64,000 nt of DNA, taken from the NCBI RefSeq assembly GCF_000024365.1, contig NC_013235.1, positions 4,340,001 through 4,404,000 on the forward strand, read 5' to 3'. The DNA comes from Nakamurella multipartita DSM 44233. Lineage in GTDB: Bacteria; Actinomycetota; Actinomycetes; Mycobacteriales; Nakamurellaceae. The position numbers and the translations under genes are program-made. Below are positions 6,767 through 15,360 of the stretch, piece after piece. Below the pieces are notes generated by a model. It was not told the origin of the DNA. It worked only from the letters and a program-made list of their open reading frames with translations, and ran no database searches. The stretch's first letter is position 1. Every line of letters starts with the position of its first letter.

Positions 6767-9099
6767 GCACCGCCACCGCCGGCCGCGCGCCTTCGACACC
6801 ACTGTCGACACCGCCGTCAACACCACCGTCGACACCGGCACCCAGTGCGCCCGCTCCCACCCACGCGGTGCCCGCCCTGCTCGGCGCCCTGGCCGTCCTG
6901 GGCGGCACCCTGGCCATCCCGCCGATGATCAGTGGTAGCTCCTGGTTCTGGCCCACCGCCGAGGTGGTGCTGGTCATCTGGCTGGTCGGGGTGGGCGCGC
7001 GGCTGGCCCGGATCCCGATCGCGGCCGTCATCGCGATGCAGGCGGCCGCCGCGGCGATCGCCGTCACCGCCCTGTTCACCGCGCGCGGGTGGGGTGGGGT
7101 GATCCCCAACGGTGCGGTACTACAGGAGGCGGGCGAGCTGCTGGACGGCGCCTGGACCCAGATCCGTACCTCGGTCTCCCCCGCCCCGTCCTCGCCCGAA
7201 CTGTCCTTCCTGATCTGCGTATCGGTGGCGGCCACCGCGTTCGTCGTCGACCTGCTCATCACCGCGTGCCGGGCGCCGGCGCTGGTCGCCCTGCCGCTGC
7301 TGTGCCTGTACGCGGTGCCAGCGTCCATCGACGTCTCGTTGCTGCCCTGGCCGGCCTTCGCCATCCCGGCGGTGCTGTACGCGCTGGTGTTGGTCGCCGA
7401 CGGCCTGTCCGGCCGGGGTGCGGGGGCCGGGGCCCGGGCCGCCCAGGCGGGTTCCGGCCTGGTCCTGGCCTGCGTGGCCACGGTGATCGCGCTGGTGGTG
7501 GCGGACTCGGTCACCGGTGTCGGCACCACCGGCCGGCTCCCGCGGACCGGCACCGGCGCCAGCACCGGCATCGGCCTGTCCCCCTTCACCTCGCTCGAGG
7601 GCAACCTGCAGCGGGGTGAGCCGGTGGACCTGCTGCGGGTCAGCGGGCTGCCCCAACCCGAGTACCTGCGCACCGTCGGGCTGCAGCAGTGGACCCCGAA
7701 CGAGGGCTGGTCGGTCGACCAGCTCGACGACGGACCGCTGCCGCTGCAGCCGATCACGGTCGGCGAGACCCAGGTGACGGTCACCCCGCTGGACTACCGG
7801 GACATCTTCCTGCCCGTGTACAACGGGGTCCGCTCGCTGCAGGGGGTCGATCAGGGCTGGTCGTTCGACTCGGCCCTGGAATCGGTGCACCGGGCCGAGG
7901 CCGTCACCCCCGACCCGTACCAGGTCACGGCGATCCTCTCCACACCCTCGGCCGACGAGCTGCGCACCGACAGCGTGACCGGCGGCAGCGACCTGCTCGA
8001 CACCGGCGACCTGCGACCGGAGGTGATCGCCCGGGCCACCGAGATCACGGCCGGGGCCACCACCGCGTTCGACAAGGCCAGCGCGCTGGTCTCCTACTTC
8101 ACCGACCCGGCCAACGGCTTCACCTACTCCCTCGACGTGCCCACCGGCACCACCGGCGACAAGTTGCTGGACTTCCTGGACCTCAAGCAGGGATTCTGCG
8201 AGCAGTACGCCTCCGCGATGGCCGTCATGCTGCGCGCGGTCGGGGTGCCCGCCCGGGTCGCCGTCGGCTTCACCCAGGGTCGGCTGGACGCCTCCGGCGA
8301 CTACGTCATCACCAGCAACGACGCGCACGCCTGGGTGGAGGTGCCGTTCAGCGAGGCCGGGTGGGTGGAGTTCGATCCGACGCCGCTGGGTGGCGGGCAG
8401 GGCGGCCAGCAGGGCTTCACCACCGCCTCCGGTGAGCCGACGCCGACGCCGACGGCCAGCGCGGCGACCTCGGCCCCGCAGACCGAGCAGGAGCTGGGCG
8501 CCAACCGGGCACCGACGGCGGCCGCGACCACGTCGGCCGGCAGTGCCGCCGGGAGTGGCGCCGACGACGGCCCGATCGTGCCGGCCGGCGTCTGGTGGGC
8601 GCTGGCCGTCCTGCTCGTCATCGGCGGCGCGTTGGCCGGTCCGACGCTGGTCCGGCGCCGCCGCCGGGACCAACGGCTGGCCACCGCCGACGCCGGCGGA
8701 CCCGGCGCGGCCGCCGCGGCGTGGCGGGAGATCGAGGACCTGGCCGTCGACCACGGCATCGCCCTGGACCCGGCCCAGTCCGCGCGATCCTGCGCGAACC
8801 GGCTGGCCAAGTCGGCCAAGCTCAGCGAGACCGGGCGGGCTCAGCTACGGGCGGTGGTCTCGGCGGCCGAGCAGGGCTGGTACGCCGGCGACGCACCGAC
8901 CGTCACACCGTCCGTGGGTAGGGTCTCGGTGGCCGAGCGGACCACGCCCACCGTCCCGAGCACGACCACGGCCGGATCGAGCTCGCCCATGGGTGACGCG
9001 GCCCGCACGCTGGCCGTCGACCTCGGCCACGCCGCACCCCTGTCACTGTCAGAACGGCTGGTGCCGCGCTCGGTGCGACCGGCCTGGTGGCGGGGCTGA
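6763..9099 (+). CDS. Transglutaminase-like membrane protein (TgpA-type)
   Basis: This 778-residue membrane protein has a Thr/Pro-rich N-terminus, about five hydrophobic segments in the first 260 residues, an extracytoplasmic transglutaminase-core domain, another membrane helix (VWWALAVLLVIGGALAGP) and a cytoplasmic DUF4129-like tail. The catalytic triad is visible: Cys in KQGFCEQYASAM (about 478), His in NDAHAWVEV (about 520) and Asp in VEFDPTP (about 535). It forms the usual moxR-DUF58-transglutaminase set. GTG 6763 overlaps the DUF58 stop. The physiological substrate is not known; roles in envelope protein modification are assumed for the family. Confidence 0.9.
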   Translation: MSTATAGRAPSTPLSTPPSTPPSTPAPSAPAPTHAVPALLGALAVLGGTLAIPPMISGSSWFWPTAEVVLVIWLVGVGARLARIPIAAVIAMQAAAAAIAVTALFTARGWGGVIPNGAVLQEAGELLDGAWTQIRTSVSPAPSSPELSFLICVSVAATAFVVDLLITACRAPALVALPLLCLYAVPASIDVSLLPWPAFAIPAVLYALVLVADGLSGRGAGAGARAAQAGSGLVLACVATVIALVVADSVTGVGTTGRLPRTGTGASTGIGLSPFTSLEGNLQRGEPVDLLRVSGLPQPEYLRTVGLQQWTPNEGWSVDQLDDGPLPLQPITVGETQVTVTPLDYRDIFLPVYNGVRSLQGVDQGWSFDSALESVHRAEAVTPDPYQVTAILSTPSADELRTDSVTGGSDLLDTGDLRPEVIARATEITAGATTAFDKASALVSYFTDPANGFTYSLDVPTGTTGDKLLDFLDLKQGFCEQYASAMAVMLRAVGVPARVAVGFTQGRLDASGDYVITSNDAHAWVEVPFSEAGWVEFDPTPLGGGQGGQQGFTTASGEPTPTPTASAATSAPQTEQELGANRAPTAAATTSAGSAAGSGADDGPIVPAGVWWALAVLLVIGGALAGPTLVRRRRRDQRLATADAGGPGAAAAAWREIEDLAVDHGIALDPAQSARSCANRLAKSAKLSETGRAQLRAVVSAAEQGWYAGDAPTVTPSVGRVSVAERTTPTVPSTTTAGSSSPMGDAARTLAVDLGHAAPLSLSERLVPRSVRPAWWRG

Positions 9100-9420
9100 C
9101 CCCACCCAGGACGCCTGCGCGCCCCGGTTTCCCGCGCGGATCATCCACCCGTGCGCGCCCCGGTATCCCGCGCGGATCATCTACGCCTGCGCGGATGAAC
9201 TCACCCCGAATGTGATGGGTGTGCTTCGAGTCAACGACTTGGGCCGCGCCGGGGAAGATGATCCGCGCGGTCAGGTGAGAGCCAGCGGGGTGAGGTCAGC
9301 CGGCGGGGTGAGTTCAGAGCCGCCGGGGTGAGGGCGGGCCTGGCCTTGGTGAGGGCGGGCATGGCCGGGGTGAGGGTGGCCCGGCCGGGCGGTGGGCGTG
9401 GGGGGCGAGCCGGTCCGGGC
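9100..9420. repeat. Non-coding region with direct and inverted repeats
   Basis: A unit TGCGCGCCCCGGT-T/A-TCCC followed by CGCGCGGATCATC is present at 9116-9148 and again at 9152-9184 (36-bp period). Its CCGCGCGGATCATC arm recurs inverted at 9257-9270, which allows a long hairpin. From about 9272 to 9370 a degenerate GGTGAG-containing unit repeats at least five times. No gene is evident on either strand. Confidence 0.7.
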
Positions 9421-9429
9421 GCACGACAA

Positions 9430-9457
9430 CGCCGCGACCCAAACACGGGTCGCGGCG
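9430..9457 (-). terminator. Hairpin terminator after the DUF3040 gene
   Basis: A perfect 11-bp stem (CGCCGCGACCC / GGGTCGCGGCG) encloses a 6-nt loop. It sits 12 bp beyond the DUF3040 stop, and GTTGT follows on the minus strand. Confidence 0.8.
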
Positions 9458-9468
9458 TGGCGAGTGTG

Positions 9469-9849
9469 CTACTGGCTGGGGTCGTCGAAGCGGCGGCGGA
9501 AGCGCTCTTCCATCCGGTTGCCCAACGTGGGCCCGGCCTTACCGGCGCTCTTGTCCATCCCCTTGGCGGCGCGCGCACCCGGCTGTCCGAAGACGAACAT
9601 GCCGACCGCGCCCACCATCGTCAGGAAGCCGACGACGCTGACGACGACGCCGACCGCCAGCAAGCTCTGAGTCGCGATCACGCCGACGACCAGCGCGACG
9701 AGACCGGCAACGAACAGGCATCCGGCGACGATGGGCCGGCGGCGCCGAATACGACTCACATTCACGCTTGTTGCGAACTTGGGGTCGTCCTCGTAGAGCG
9801 CGCGCTCGATCTCGTCTAGCATCCGCTGTTCGTGCTCGGAGAGCGGCAT
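9469..9849 (-). CDS. DUF3040 membrane protein
   Basis: This 126-residue actinobacterial protein starts with the family signature MPLSEHEQRMLDEIERALYE. That is followed by DDPKFA, two adjacent membrane helices (PIVAGCLFVAGLVALVVGVI and LLAVGVVVSVVGFLTMVGAV) and a basic tail. The chosen ATG follows a GGAGGAGGG site; an upstream in-frame start would add 14 residues with no family support. The gene commonly lies near mraZ in actinobacteria. Its function is unknown, although the position suggests an envelope or division link. Confidence 0.92.
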   Translation of the reverse strand: MPLSEHEQRMLDEIERALYEDDPKFATSVNVSRIRRRRPIVAGCLFVAGLVALVVGVIATQSLLAVGVVVSVVGFLTMVGAVGMFVFGQPGARAAKGMDKSAGKAGPTLGNRMEERFRRRFDDPSQ

Positions 9850-10044
9850 AGGTCCCTCCTCCGGCACCTGGCCACCAGAAAGTGTGGTCACATCCTACGG
9901 CCGCCAGCCGGCGACCTACGACCAGGATACGAGCCGTTCGGGCAGACCACTAGCGGGCTGCGCAATCTCCCACGCCAATCACCCCGATGTGACGAGTGTC
10001 ACCCGGATGTGCGATCGATGACGCGCCGGTTTCGTGGGCTCGGC

Positions 10045-10833
10045 TCAGGCCGGCCCGTCCGGACGGCGGGCCACCACGTGCAGGTCGGCGGCAATGTGCA
10101 GCAGCTCCGGGTGCTGCCCGGCGGCCGCCTCCAATGCGGCCAGGTCCGCCTCGCCGCCCGGGCCGGCCTGCCGGATGACCCCGGACACCAGCCCGACCAG
10201 CACGCCCACCCCGCTGACCGACTCGACCTGCAGCCCGACCGAATCGACCAGGGCGCGCACCCCGGGCACGTCGAACCGGCGGCGAAGCGTGTCGGCCGCG
10301 CCGGAGCGGCCGTCCGGACCGGTCAACAGCTCCCGGGCGGCCTCGAAGCGGCCGGCCATCGTCTGCCCCAGGACCGCGCCCAACCGGCCGGCCACCAGGA
10401 TCGAGACGTAGCCACCCGGCCGCACCGTCCGGACGACGGCACCCATCACCGCGGCCGGGTCGTCCACCGCTTCGAGCAAGTGATGGCACAGCACCAGGTC
10501 GATCGAGGCCGGGGCAGCAATGGCCTCCAGCCGGTCGGCGTCAGCCTGGACGCCGACCACTCGATCGGCGACCCCGGCGTCCTGGGCCCGGCGGTGCAGG
10601 ATGGCCAGCGAGTTCACCGACGCGTCGACCACGGTCACCGAGCAGCCGAGCACGGCCAACGGCACCGCCCGGGTTCCGCTGCCCCCGCCGACGTCGAGCA
10701 CCCGCACCGCGGCCAGCGTCCCCGGTTCGGCGGGTCCGGCGGCCGGACGGTCGGCCCGGGAGCAGGCCCGCGCGAGTCCGGCCAGGACTCCGTCGACCGG
10801 GTCGCCGGTCGTCGCCAGGTGTTGCTCGACCAT
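10045..10833 (-). CDS. Class I SAM-dependent methyltransferase
   Basis: This 262-residue protein has a Rossmann-type methyltransferase fold. Motif I is VLDVGGGSGTRAVPLA, the acidic end of strand 2 is VTVVDAS, motif III includes DLVLCHHLLEAVDDP, and VRPGGYVSI follows. It resembles CmoM/SmtA-like enzymes, but the substrate cannot be read from sequence. ATG 10833 has a GGAGGAG site. It is divergent from the ParA-like gene, and the genes around it belong to a block conserved near the dcw cluster in actinobacteria. Confidence 0.88.
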   Translation of the reverse strand: MVEQHLATTGDPVDGVLAGLARACSRADRPAAGPAEPGTLAAVRVLDVGGGSGTRAVPLAVLGCSVTVVDASVNSLAILHRRAQDAGVADRVVGVQADADRLEAIAAPASIDLVLCHHLLEAVDDPAAVMGAVVRTVRPGGYVSILVAGRLGAVLGQTMAGRFEAARELLTGPDGRSGAADTLRRRFDVPGVRALVDSVGLQVESVSGVGVLVGLVSGVIRQAGPGGEADLAALEAAAGQHPELLHIAADLHVVARRPDGPA

Positions 10834-10941
10834 GGGTCTCCTCCCGCACCGGCCGGGCTCGTCGTCCGCCGCCGACTCGCAGCGTATCGGCGCGCGCACG
10901 GGATCCCCGGGAAGCGCACCTGCGGCCGGTACGGTGTGCCG

Positions 10942-11745
10942 GTGCTGGTTGCCAGTGTGCTGAGCCTTAAGGGCGGAGTCGGAAAAACCACGGTCACCCT
11001 GGGGCTGGCTTCCGCGGCTGTTCACCGCGGATTGAACACCCTGTTGGTCGACCTGGACCCGCAAATGAACGCGACCGCGACGGTCGCGCCGGAGCTGGAC
11101 GGGGTGGCCGACGGCCGCCTGAAGTGGTCCGTGGCCGAGGTGTTGGACGACCCCTCGAGCAAGGTGATGGGCCGGACGGTGCGCGAGTCGGGCTGGGGTG
11201 AGCACCTGCGGGTGCTGCCCGGCAGCGAGCGCACGGAGATCCACAACCATCCGGACCCGGGCTCCAAGAAGCTGTTCCGGCTCTCCTCCGCCCTGGAGCG
11301 GGTCCGGCCCGAGCCGGACCTGGTGCTGATCGACTGTCCGCCCTCCCTCGGCCAACTGACCCGCAGCGCGTTGATCGCGGCCGACCGTGCGGTCCTGGTC
11401 ACCGAGCCGTCGTTGTTCGCCGTCACCGGTGTGCAGCGGGCCCTGGAGGCGGTGCAGACCGAGCGCGCGGCGCACCGGCCGACGCTGCAGCCGCTCGGCG
11501 TGGTGATCAACCGGTTCCGGCCGCGGGTCACCGAGCAGGAATACCGGCTGGCCGAGCTGCGCGAGCTGTTCGGGCCGTTGGTGCTCAGCCCCGTGCTGCC
11601 TGACCGATCCGCCATCCAGCAGGCGCAGGGCGCCGCCGTGCCGATCCATCAGTGGCCGACGGCCGGGGCTCGGGAGATCGCCCAGAGCTTCGACCAGTTG
11701 CTGGACCGGCTGATGCGGGCGGGCAAGCAGCGCTCCCGCAAGTAG
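10942..11745 (+). CDS. ParA/MinD family ATPase
   Basis: This 267-residue P-loop ATPase has the deviant Walker A LKGGVGKTTVTLG, including the signature first lysine, together with LLVDLDPQMNATATV, the Walker B-like LVLIDCPPSLGQLTRSAL, and the C-terminal GVVINRFRPRVTEQEYRLAEL. These proteins form ATP-dependent dimers that position or segregate cargo. There is no parB next to it, so this is an orphan ParA. A chromosome-partition role is not implied. GTG 10942 is used; GTG 10936 is also possible. Confidence 0.9.
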   Translation: MLVASVLSLKGGVGKTTVTLGLASAAVHRGLNTLLVDLDPQMNATATVAPELDGVADGRLKWSVAEVLDDPSSKVMGRTVRESGWGEHLRVLPGSERTEIHNHPDPGSKKLFRLSSALERVRPEPDLVLIDCPPSLGQLTRSALIAADRAVLVTEPSLFAVTGVQRALEAVQTERAAHRPTLQPLGVVINRFRPRVTEQEYRLAELRELFGPLVLSPVLPDRSAIQQAQGAAVPIHQWPTAGAREIAQSFDQLLDRLMRAGKQRSRK

Positions 11746-11768
11746 CTCGGCCGCCGCGGGCGGGGCGG

Positions 11769-12449
11769 TCAGTGACCGGCCGGCTGCTCGATGCTCTCGC
11801 CGACCAGCGAGATGAACACGACCACCTGCCGGACCAGGTCGTCGGCCTCCCGCGGGCTGACCCCGGCCGGCAACCCGGCCTGCACGGCCTGACGCTTGGC
11901 CGAGCCGGCGGCGAAGAACGCGGCCCACTCGGTGAACTCCGGGGCGACCTGGGTCATCAACGTCCAGACGCTGCCCCGCCGACCCCGGGTCGGCCGGGCC
12001 CGGGCTGCCAGCACCGCCGCGGCCGCGCGCAGGGCGGCCAGGTGGGCAATCGCGTACCGGTCGGCCGGGTCCACCGCGGCGCAGGCCCGGCCCAACCCCA
12101 GCGAGGCGTCGGCCAGCAGGTCGCGTGCGGCCGGCGACACCGGCGCGGAGGCCATCGCCGGACGCGGTGCCCGGGTCCGGACGCGGTTGCCGGCCGGCTC
12201 GTCCATCGGCATTGCCTTCCTTGCTCGCTTGGTCGTCAGTGCAGTCGTCAGTGCAGTCGTGGGTGCTTTCGCGGGTGCTGCGGTGGCTGATGTGGTCGCT
12301 GATGTGGTGACCGTCCGGGTCGGCCGGGGCGTGTCGATCCCGATCGCCTCGGGGCACTCGAACAGGGCCGGCCGATGCGACCGGTCGGCGCGGACCCGAC
12401 CGACTCGCGAGGACCGCACCGGGGACATGACCATGGGCTGCGTCGACAT
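11769..12449 (-). CDS. SAV_6107-type HEPN protein, SOS-controlled
   Basis: The conserved C-terminal part (about 145 residues, from AARDLLADASLGLGRACAAV to FISLVGESIEQP) matches the actinobacterial SAV_6107 HEPN family, a helical fold often seen in toxins and RNases. ATG 12449 has a GGGAG site 6 nt upstream and lies just below a perfect SOS box. It gives 226 residues whose first 80 are low complexity (TTSATTSATAA, TTALTTALTT). ATG 12206 or 12212 would give only the conserved domain. The canonical HEPN RxxxxH is not obvious, so RNase activity is unproven. The SOS box and the neighbouring acetyltransferase gene suggest a DNA-damage response role. Confidence 0.75.
   Translation of the reverse strand: MSTQPMVMSPVRSSRVGRVRADRSHRPALFECPEAIGIDTPRPTRTVTTSATTSATAAPAKAPTTALTTALTTKRARKAMPMDEPAGNRVRTRAPRPAMASAPVSPAARDLLADASLGLGRACAAVDPADRYAIAHLAALRAAAAVLAARARPTRGRRGSVWTLMTQVAPEFTEWAAFFAAGSAKRQAVQAGLPAGVSPREADDLVRQVVVFISLVGESIEQPAGH
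12233..12312. repeat. Short tandem repeats in the HEPN gene 5' part
   Basis: GTCGTCAGTGCA-like 12-bp units repeat about three times at 12233-12262, followed by two GCTGATGTGGTC units near 12288-12311. On the minus strand they encode the Thr/Ala-rich TTALTTALTT and TTSATTSATA stretches. Confidence 0.7.
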
Positions 12450-12463
12450 CGCTTCTCCCGTTC

Positions 12464-12479
12464 TCGAACCTGTGTTCGA
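12464..12479. promoter_or_regulatory. Perfect LexA (SOS) box
   Basis: TCGAACCTGTGTTCGA matches the actinobacterial SOS consensus TCGAAC-N4-GTTCGA at all 12 positions. It lies 14 bp upstream of the HEPN start (minus strand) and about 110 bp upstream of the acetyltransferase start (plus strand). LexA binding could therefore control both. lexA itself is at 54.2 kb in this window. Confidence 0.88.
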
Positions 12480-12589
12480 TCGTACACGTGTTCGGAATCG
12501 TCGTCGAGACAGATGCCCGCCCCGCCGTTCCGGTGGCCGGGCCCTCGACCGCCCCACCCGACCCTCACCATCGATCGGTGCGTGATCTG

Positions 12590-13189
12590 ATGGACGGCAT
12601 GTCGATTCCCACCGCCCACGGGCGGCCCGGCACCCGACCGGGTTCGATCGAGATCCGCCGCCTGGATCCGGTGACCTTCCGGGGGCGGCTGCGCGAGTTG
12701 ATCGGCATCTACCTCACCGCGATGCAGTACCCGGCCGAGCTGGCCGGCGCCCGGGCGGTGCTCTGGGAGGAGCACAGCCGGCGGGAGGGCTTCGACTGTG
12801 TGGTGGCCGTCAGCCGCGACGACGACCAGCTGCTCGGGCTGGCCTACGGCTACCGCGGCGCGCCCGGGCAATGGTGGTACTCCGAGGTCCGGCGCGGGAT
12901 GACCCCGGCTGCGCTCCCCCAGCTCGGCGATTTCTTCGAGCTCACCGAGTTGCACGTGCACCCGGCCTGGCAGGGCCGGCGGATCGGCGAGACCCTGCTG
13001 CGCCGGCTGGCCGACGAACGGCCCGAACGATCAATGCTGTTGTCCACCCCCGAGGGCGAGAACCGGGCCTGGCGCCTGTACCGCCGGCTGGGATTCGGCG
13101 ACGTGTTGCGCCACTACCGGTTCACCGGCGACCCGCGGCCGTTCGGCGTGCTCGGCCGCGAGCTCCCGCTGATCCCCCCGGCCGGCTGA
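12590..13189 (+). CDS. GNAT family acetyltransferase
   Basis: This protein of about 199 residues has the GNAT fold. The CoA-binding A motif is HVHPAWQGRRIGETLLRRL, motif B is NRAWRLYRRLGFGDVLRHY, and an upstream beta strand carries VVAVSRDDDQLLGLAYGY. The acceptor is unknown. The frame remains open upstream to 12488; homology begins around SIEIRRLDPVTF, so ATG 12590 (or 12599) is preferred although no ribosome site is convincing. An acetyltransferase next to DUF3040 near mraZ is a conserved actinobacterial arrangement. It shares its upstream region, with the SOS box, with the divergent HEPN gene. Confidence 0.85.
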   Translation: MDGMSIPTAHGRPGTRPGSIEIRRLDPVTFRGRLRELIGIYLTAMQYPAELAGARAVLWEEHSRREGFDCVVAVSRDDDQLLGLAYGYRGAPGQWWYSEVRRGMTPAALPQLGDFFELTELHVHPAWQGRRIGETLLRRLADERPERSMLLSTPEGENRAWRLYRRLGFGDVLRHYRFTGDPRPFGVLGRELPLIPPAG

Positions 13190-13227
13190 TCCGGAAGGAG
13201 CCAGCCGGCCGTCGACCACCGGGCGAT

Positions 13228-14955
13228 CTACAGCAGGGCCAGCCGGCGGGCCAGCACGTCCAGCCCCATCGCGCCCATGTTCAACGCATCGGTGTGGAAG
13301 GCCCGCAGATCGAACGCGTCGCCGTGCCGGCGGCGGGCGGCGTCCCGGCCGGCCAGCCATACCCGTTCGCCGACCTTGTAGCCGGGCGCCTGGCCGGGCC
13401 AGCCCAGGTAGCGGTCGATCTCGTACCGGCAGTGCGCGGGATCGGTGACGGTCCTGGTCAGCAGGAACTCCAGGCCGAGTTCGGGGGTCCACCGCTCCCC
13501 CTCGTGGAACCCGGTCCCGGCCGGGATCTCCAGCTCCAGATGCATGCCGATGTCCAGGACCACCCGGGCGCTGCGGAACAGCTGAGAGTCCAGCAGGCCC
13601 AGCAGCCGCCCGTCGTCGGCCAGGTAGCCCAGCTCGCGGACCAGCCGCTCGGCGTACAGCGCCCAGCCCTCGGCGTGCGCGGAGTAGTCGGCCAGCAGCC
13701 GCTGGAAGTCGTTGAGGCGGTCCCGGCGGTAGACCGAGGTGGCGATCTGCAGGTGATGGCCGGGCACGCCCTCGTGGTAGACGATGCTGGCCTCACGCCA
13801 GGTGTTGAACACCTCGCGCCCGGGCTCGACCCCCCACCACATCCGGCCGGGCCGGCTGAAGTCGTCGCTGGGGCCGGTGTAGTAGGCGCCGACGATGCCG
13901 CCGGGCGGGGCGATCAGGCATTCCAGCCGGCGGATCGGCTCGGGGATGTCGAAATGGGTGCGGCCCAGCTCATCGATCGCCCGGTCCGACAGGTCCTGCA
14001 TCCAGGCCTTGAGCGCCGGCACCCCGGACAGTTGGTGGGCCGGGTGGCGATCCAGCGCGGCGGCCGCCCCGGCCGGTCCCTCACCCGGGGCGATCCGTTC
14101 GGCCACCGCCCGCAGTTCGGCCTCGATGGTGAGGAATTCCGACCAGCCCCATTGGTAGGTCTCCTCGAGGTCGATGACCGCGCCGAGGAAGTCGCGGGAG
14201 GCCAACGCGTACCGCTCCCGGCCGACCGCGTCTTTCGCCGGCGCCCGCTCGCGCAGCTCGGTCCGCAGGAAGTCGCCCAGCTCGGCGTACGCCTGGTCGG
14301 CGGCAGCCGCAGCCGCGGCCAACTCAGTAGCCAATTCAGTGGCCAACTCCCCGGACACCGCGGTGGAGCCGTCCGGACCCGCGGTGAGGGTGCCGGCCAG
14401 GCCGGCGAAAAAGCCCCGCTCGGCGGTGCGGCCGGAGTAGACGTCGCACTGCTCGGCGCACCGGTCGACCTGCCGGACGGCGGCGACCTGGCCGTTCTCG
14501 GCCGCCTGCAGCAGGCTCTGCCGGTACCCCAGCAGCGCGGCCGGCACCACGGCCATCCGCCGGGCGATGGTCTCGACGTCGGCGGTGGTGTCGGTCGGCA
14601 TCAGATCGAACACCTCGCGCACGGCCTGCAGCGGCGAGGCGAGGACGTTCAGGTCGGCGTGGGCCCAGCCGGAGCGGTACCGGTCGGCGTCGACCTCGAG
14701 CCGCTCGGCGAGCACCTCCCGGGCGATGTCGTCGGCCGGCCCGGTGGAGGGCAGCTCGGCCAGGCGACGCGCGGTCGCGGTGGTGAACTCGTACCCGTCG
14801 GCCAGCCCGGCCGGGCTCAGATCGTCCAGCCGGTCCTGGGCGACGGGCAGGCCGATATAGGTCGCAATGATCGGCCGGCGGCGCGCGTACTCGGCCACGT
14901 AGGCGTTGGACAGTTCGGTGATCGGTGAGGGGCTCTCCGGCTCAGTCGGTGACAT
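13228..14955 (-). CDS. DUF885 family metallopeptidase-like protein
   Basis: This 575-residue protein of the DUF885 family is distantly related to zincin peptidases. The metal motif is HEGVPGHHLQ (about residue 395), with further conserved stretches LADYSAHAEGWALYAERL and FHTDALNMGAMGLDVLARRL. No signal peptide is visible, so it is probably cytoplasmic. It lies 10 bp downstream of mrpG and could be read through from the Mrp operon. The substrate is not known. Confidence 0.9.
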   Translation of the reverse strand: MSPTEPESPSPITELSNAYVAEYARRRPIIATYIGLPVAQDRLDDLSPAGLADGYEFTTATARRLAELPSTGPADDIAREVLAERLEVDADRYRSGWAHADLNVLASPLQAVREVFDLMPTDTTADVETIARRMAVVPAALLGYRQSLLQAAENGQVAAVRQVDRCAEQCDVYSGRTAERGFFAGLAGTLTAGPDGSTAVSGELATELATELAAAAAAADQAYAELGDFLRTELRERAPAKDAVGRERYALASRDFLGAVIDLEETYQWGWSEFLTIEAELRAVAERIAPGEGPAGAAAALDRHPAHQLSGVPALKAWMQDLSDRAIDELGRTHFDIPEPIRRLECLIAPPGGIVGAYYTGPSDDFSRPGRMWWGVEPGREVFNTWREASIVYHEGVPGHHLQIATSVYRRDRLNDFQRLLADYSAHAEGWALYAERLVRELGYLADDGRLLGLLDSQLFRSARVVLDIGMHLELEIPAGTGFHEGERWTPELGLEFLLTRTVTDPAHCRYEIDRYLGWPGQAPGYKVGERVWLAGRDAARRRHGDAFDLRAFHTDALNMGAMGLDVLARRLALL

Positions 14956-14965
14956 CTGCCGCAGG

Positions 14966-15355
14966 CTACTCGGCCGGCCCGGCCGGGCTCCCGTCCTTTT
15001 CGGCCCGGCGCTTCTGGGCGAACGCGGCCGACTCCTGGGCCTGTACCTCGTCGTCGACGCTGTGTCGGTAGGCCGCCCGCACGGTCAGGTGGGCCGAGAC
15101 CGGGGCGGTGACGAACTGCAGCACCACGATCAGCACCAGCACGCCGATGACGGCCGGCGACTGCAGGCGCAGCCCGACCCCGAGCATCAGCAGCATGATG
15201 CCCAGCACCTGCGGCTTGGTCGCGGCGTGGATGCGGCTCATCGTGTCCGGGAAGCGCAGCACCGCGACGCCGGCCAGCAGCGACATCAGTGCGCCGAGCA
15301 CGATCGCCACCGAGGCGATCCAGTCCAGCACGGTCAGATCGTAGACGTCGAGCAT
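14966..15355 (-). CDS. mrpG: Na+/H+ antiporter subunit G
   Basis: This is the last subunit of the Mrp (Mnh) cation/proton antiporter: 129 residues, three membrane segments and the family core VAVLRFPDTMSRIHAATKPQ. A charged cytoplasmic tail of about 35 residues follows (DDEVQAQESAAFAQKRRAEK). ATG 15355 has a GGAGGTG site overlapping the end of mrpF. The complex works in the membrane to export Na+ against protons and keep pH homeostasis. Confidence 0.95.
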   Translation of the reverse strand: MLDVYDLTVLDWIASVAIVLGALMSLLAGVAVLRFPDTMSRIHAATKPQVLGIMLLMLGVGLRLQSPAVIGVLVLIVVLQFVTAPVSAHLTVRAAYRHSVDDEVQAQESAAFAQKRRAEKDGSPAGPAE

Positions 15356-15360
15356 GCCGG

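Noticed and set aside
9832-10941. Long upstream extension of the ParA-like frame
   Set aside because: It is antisense to the methyltransferase gene and of shadow composition. ParA homology starts at the deviant Walker A just after GTG 10942.
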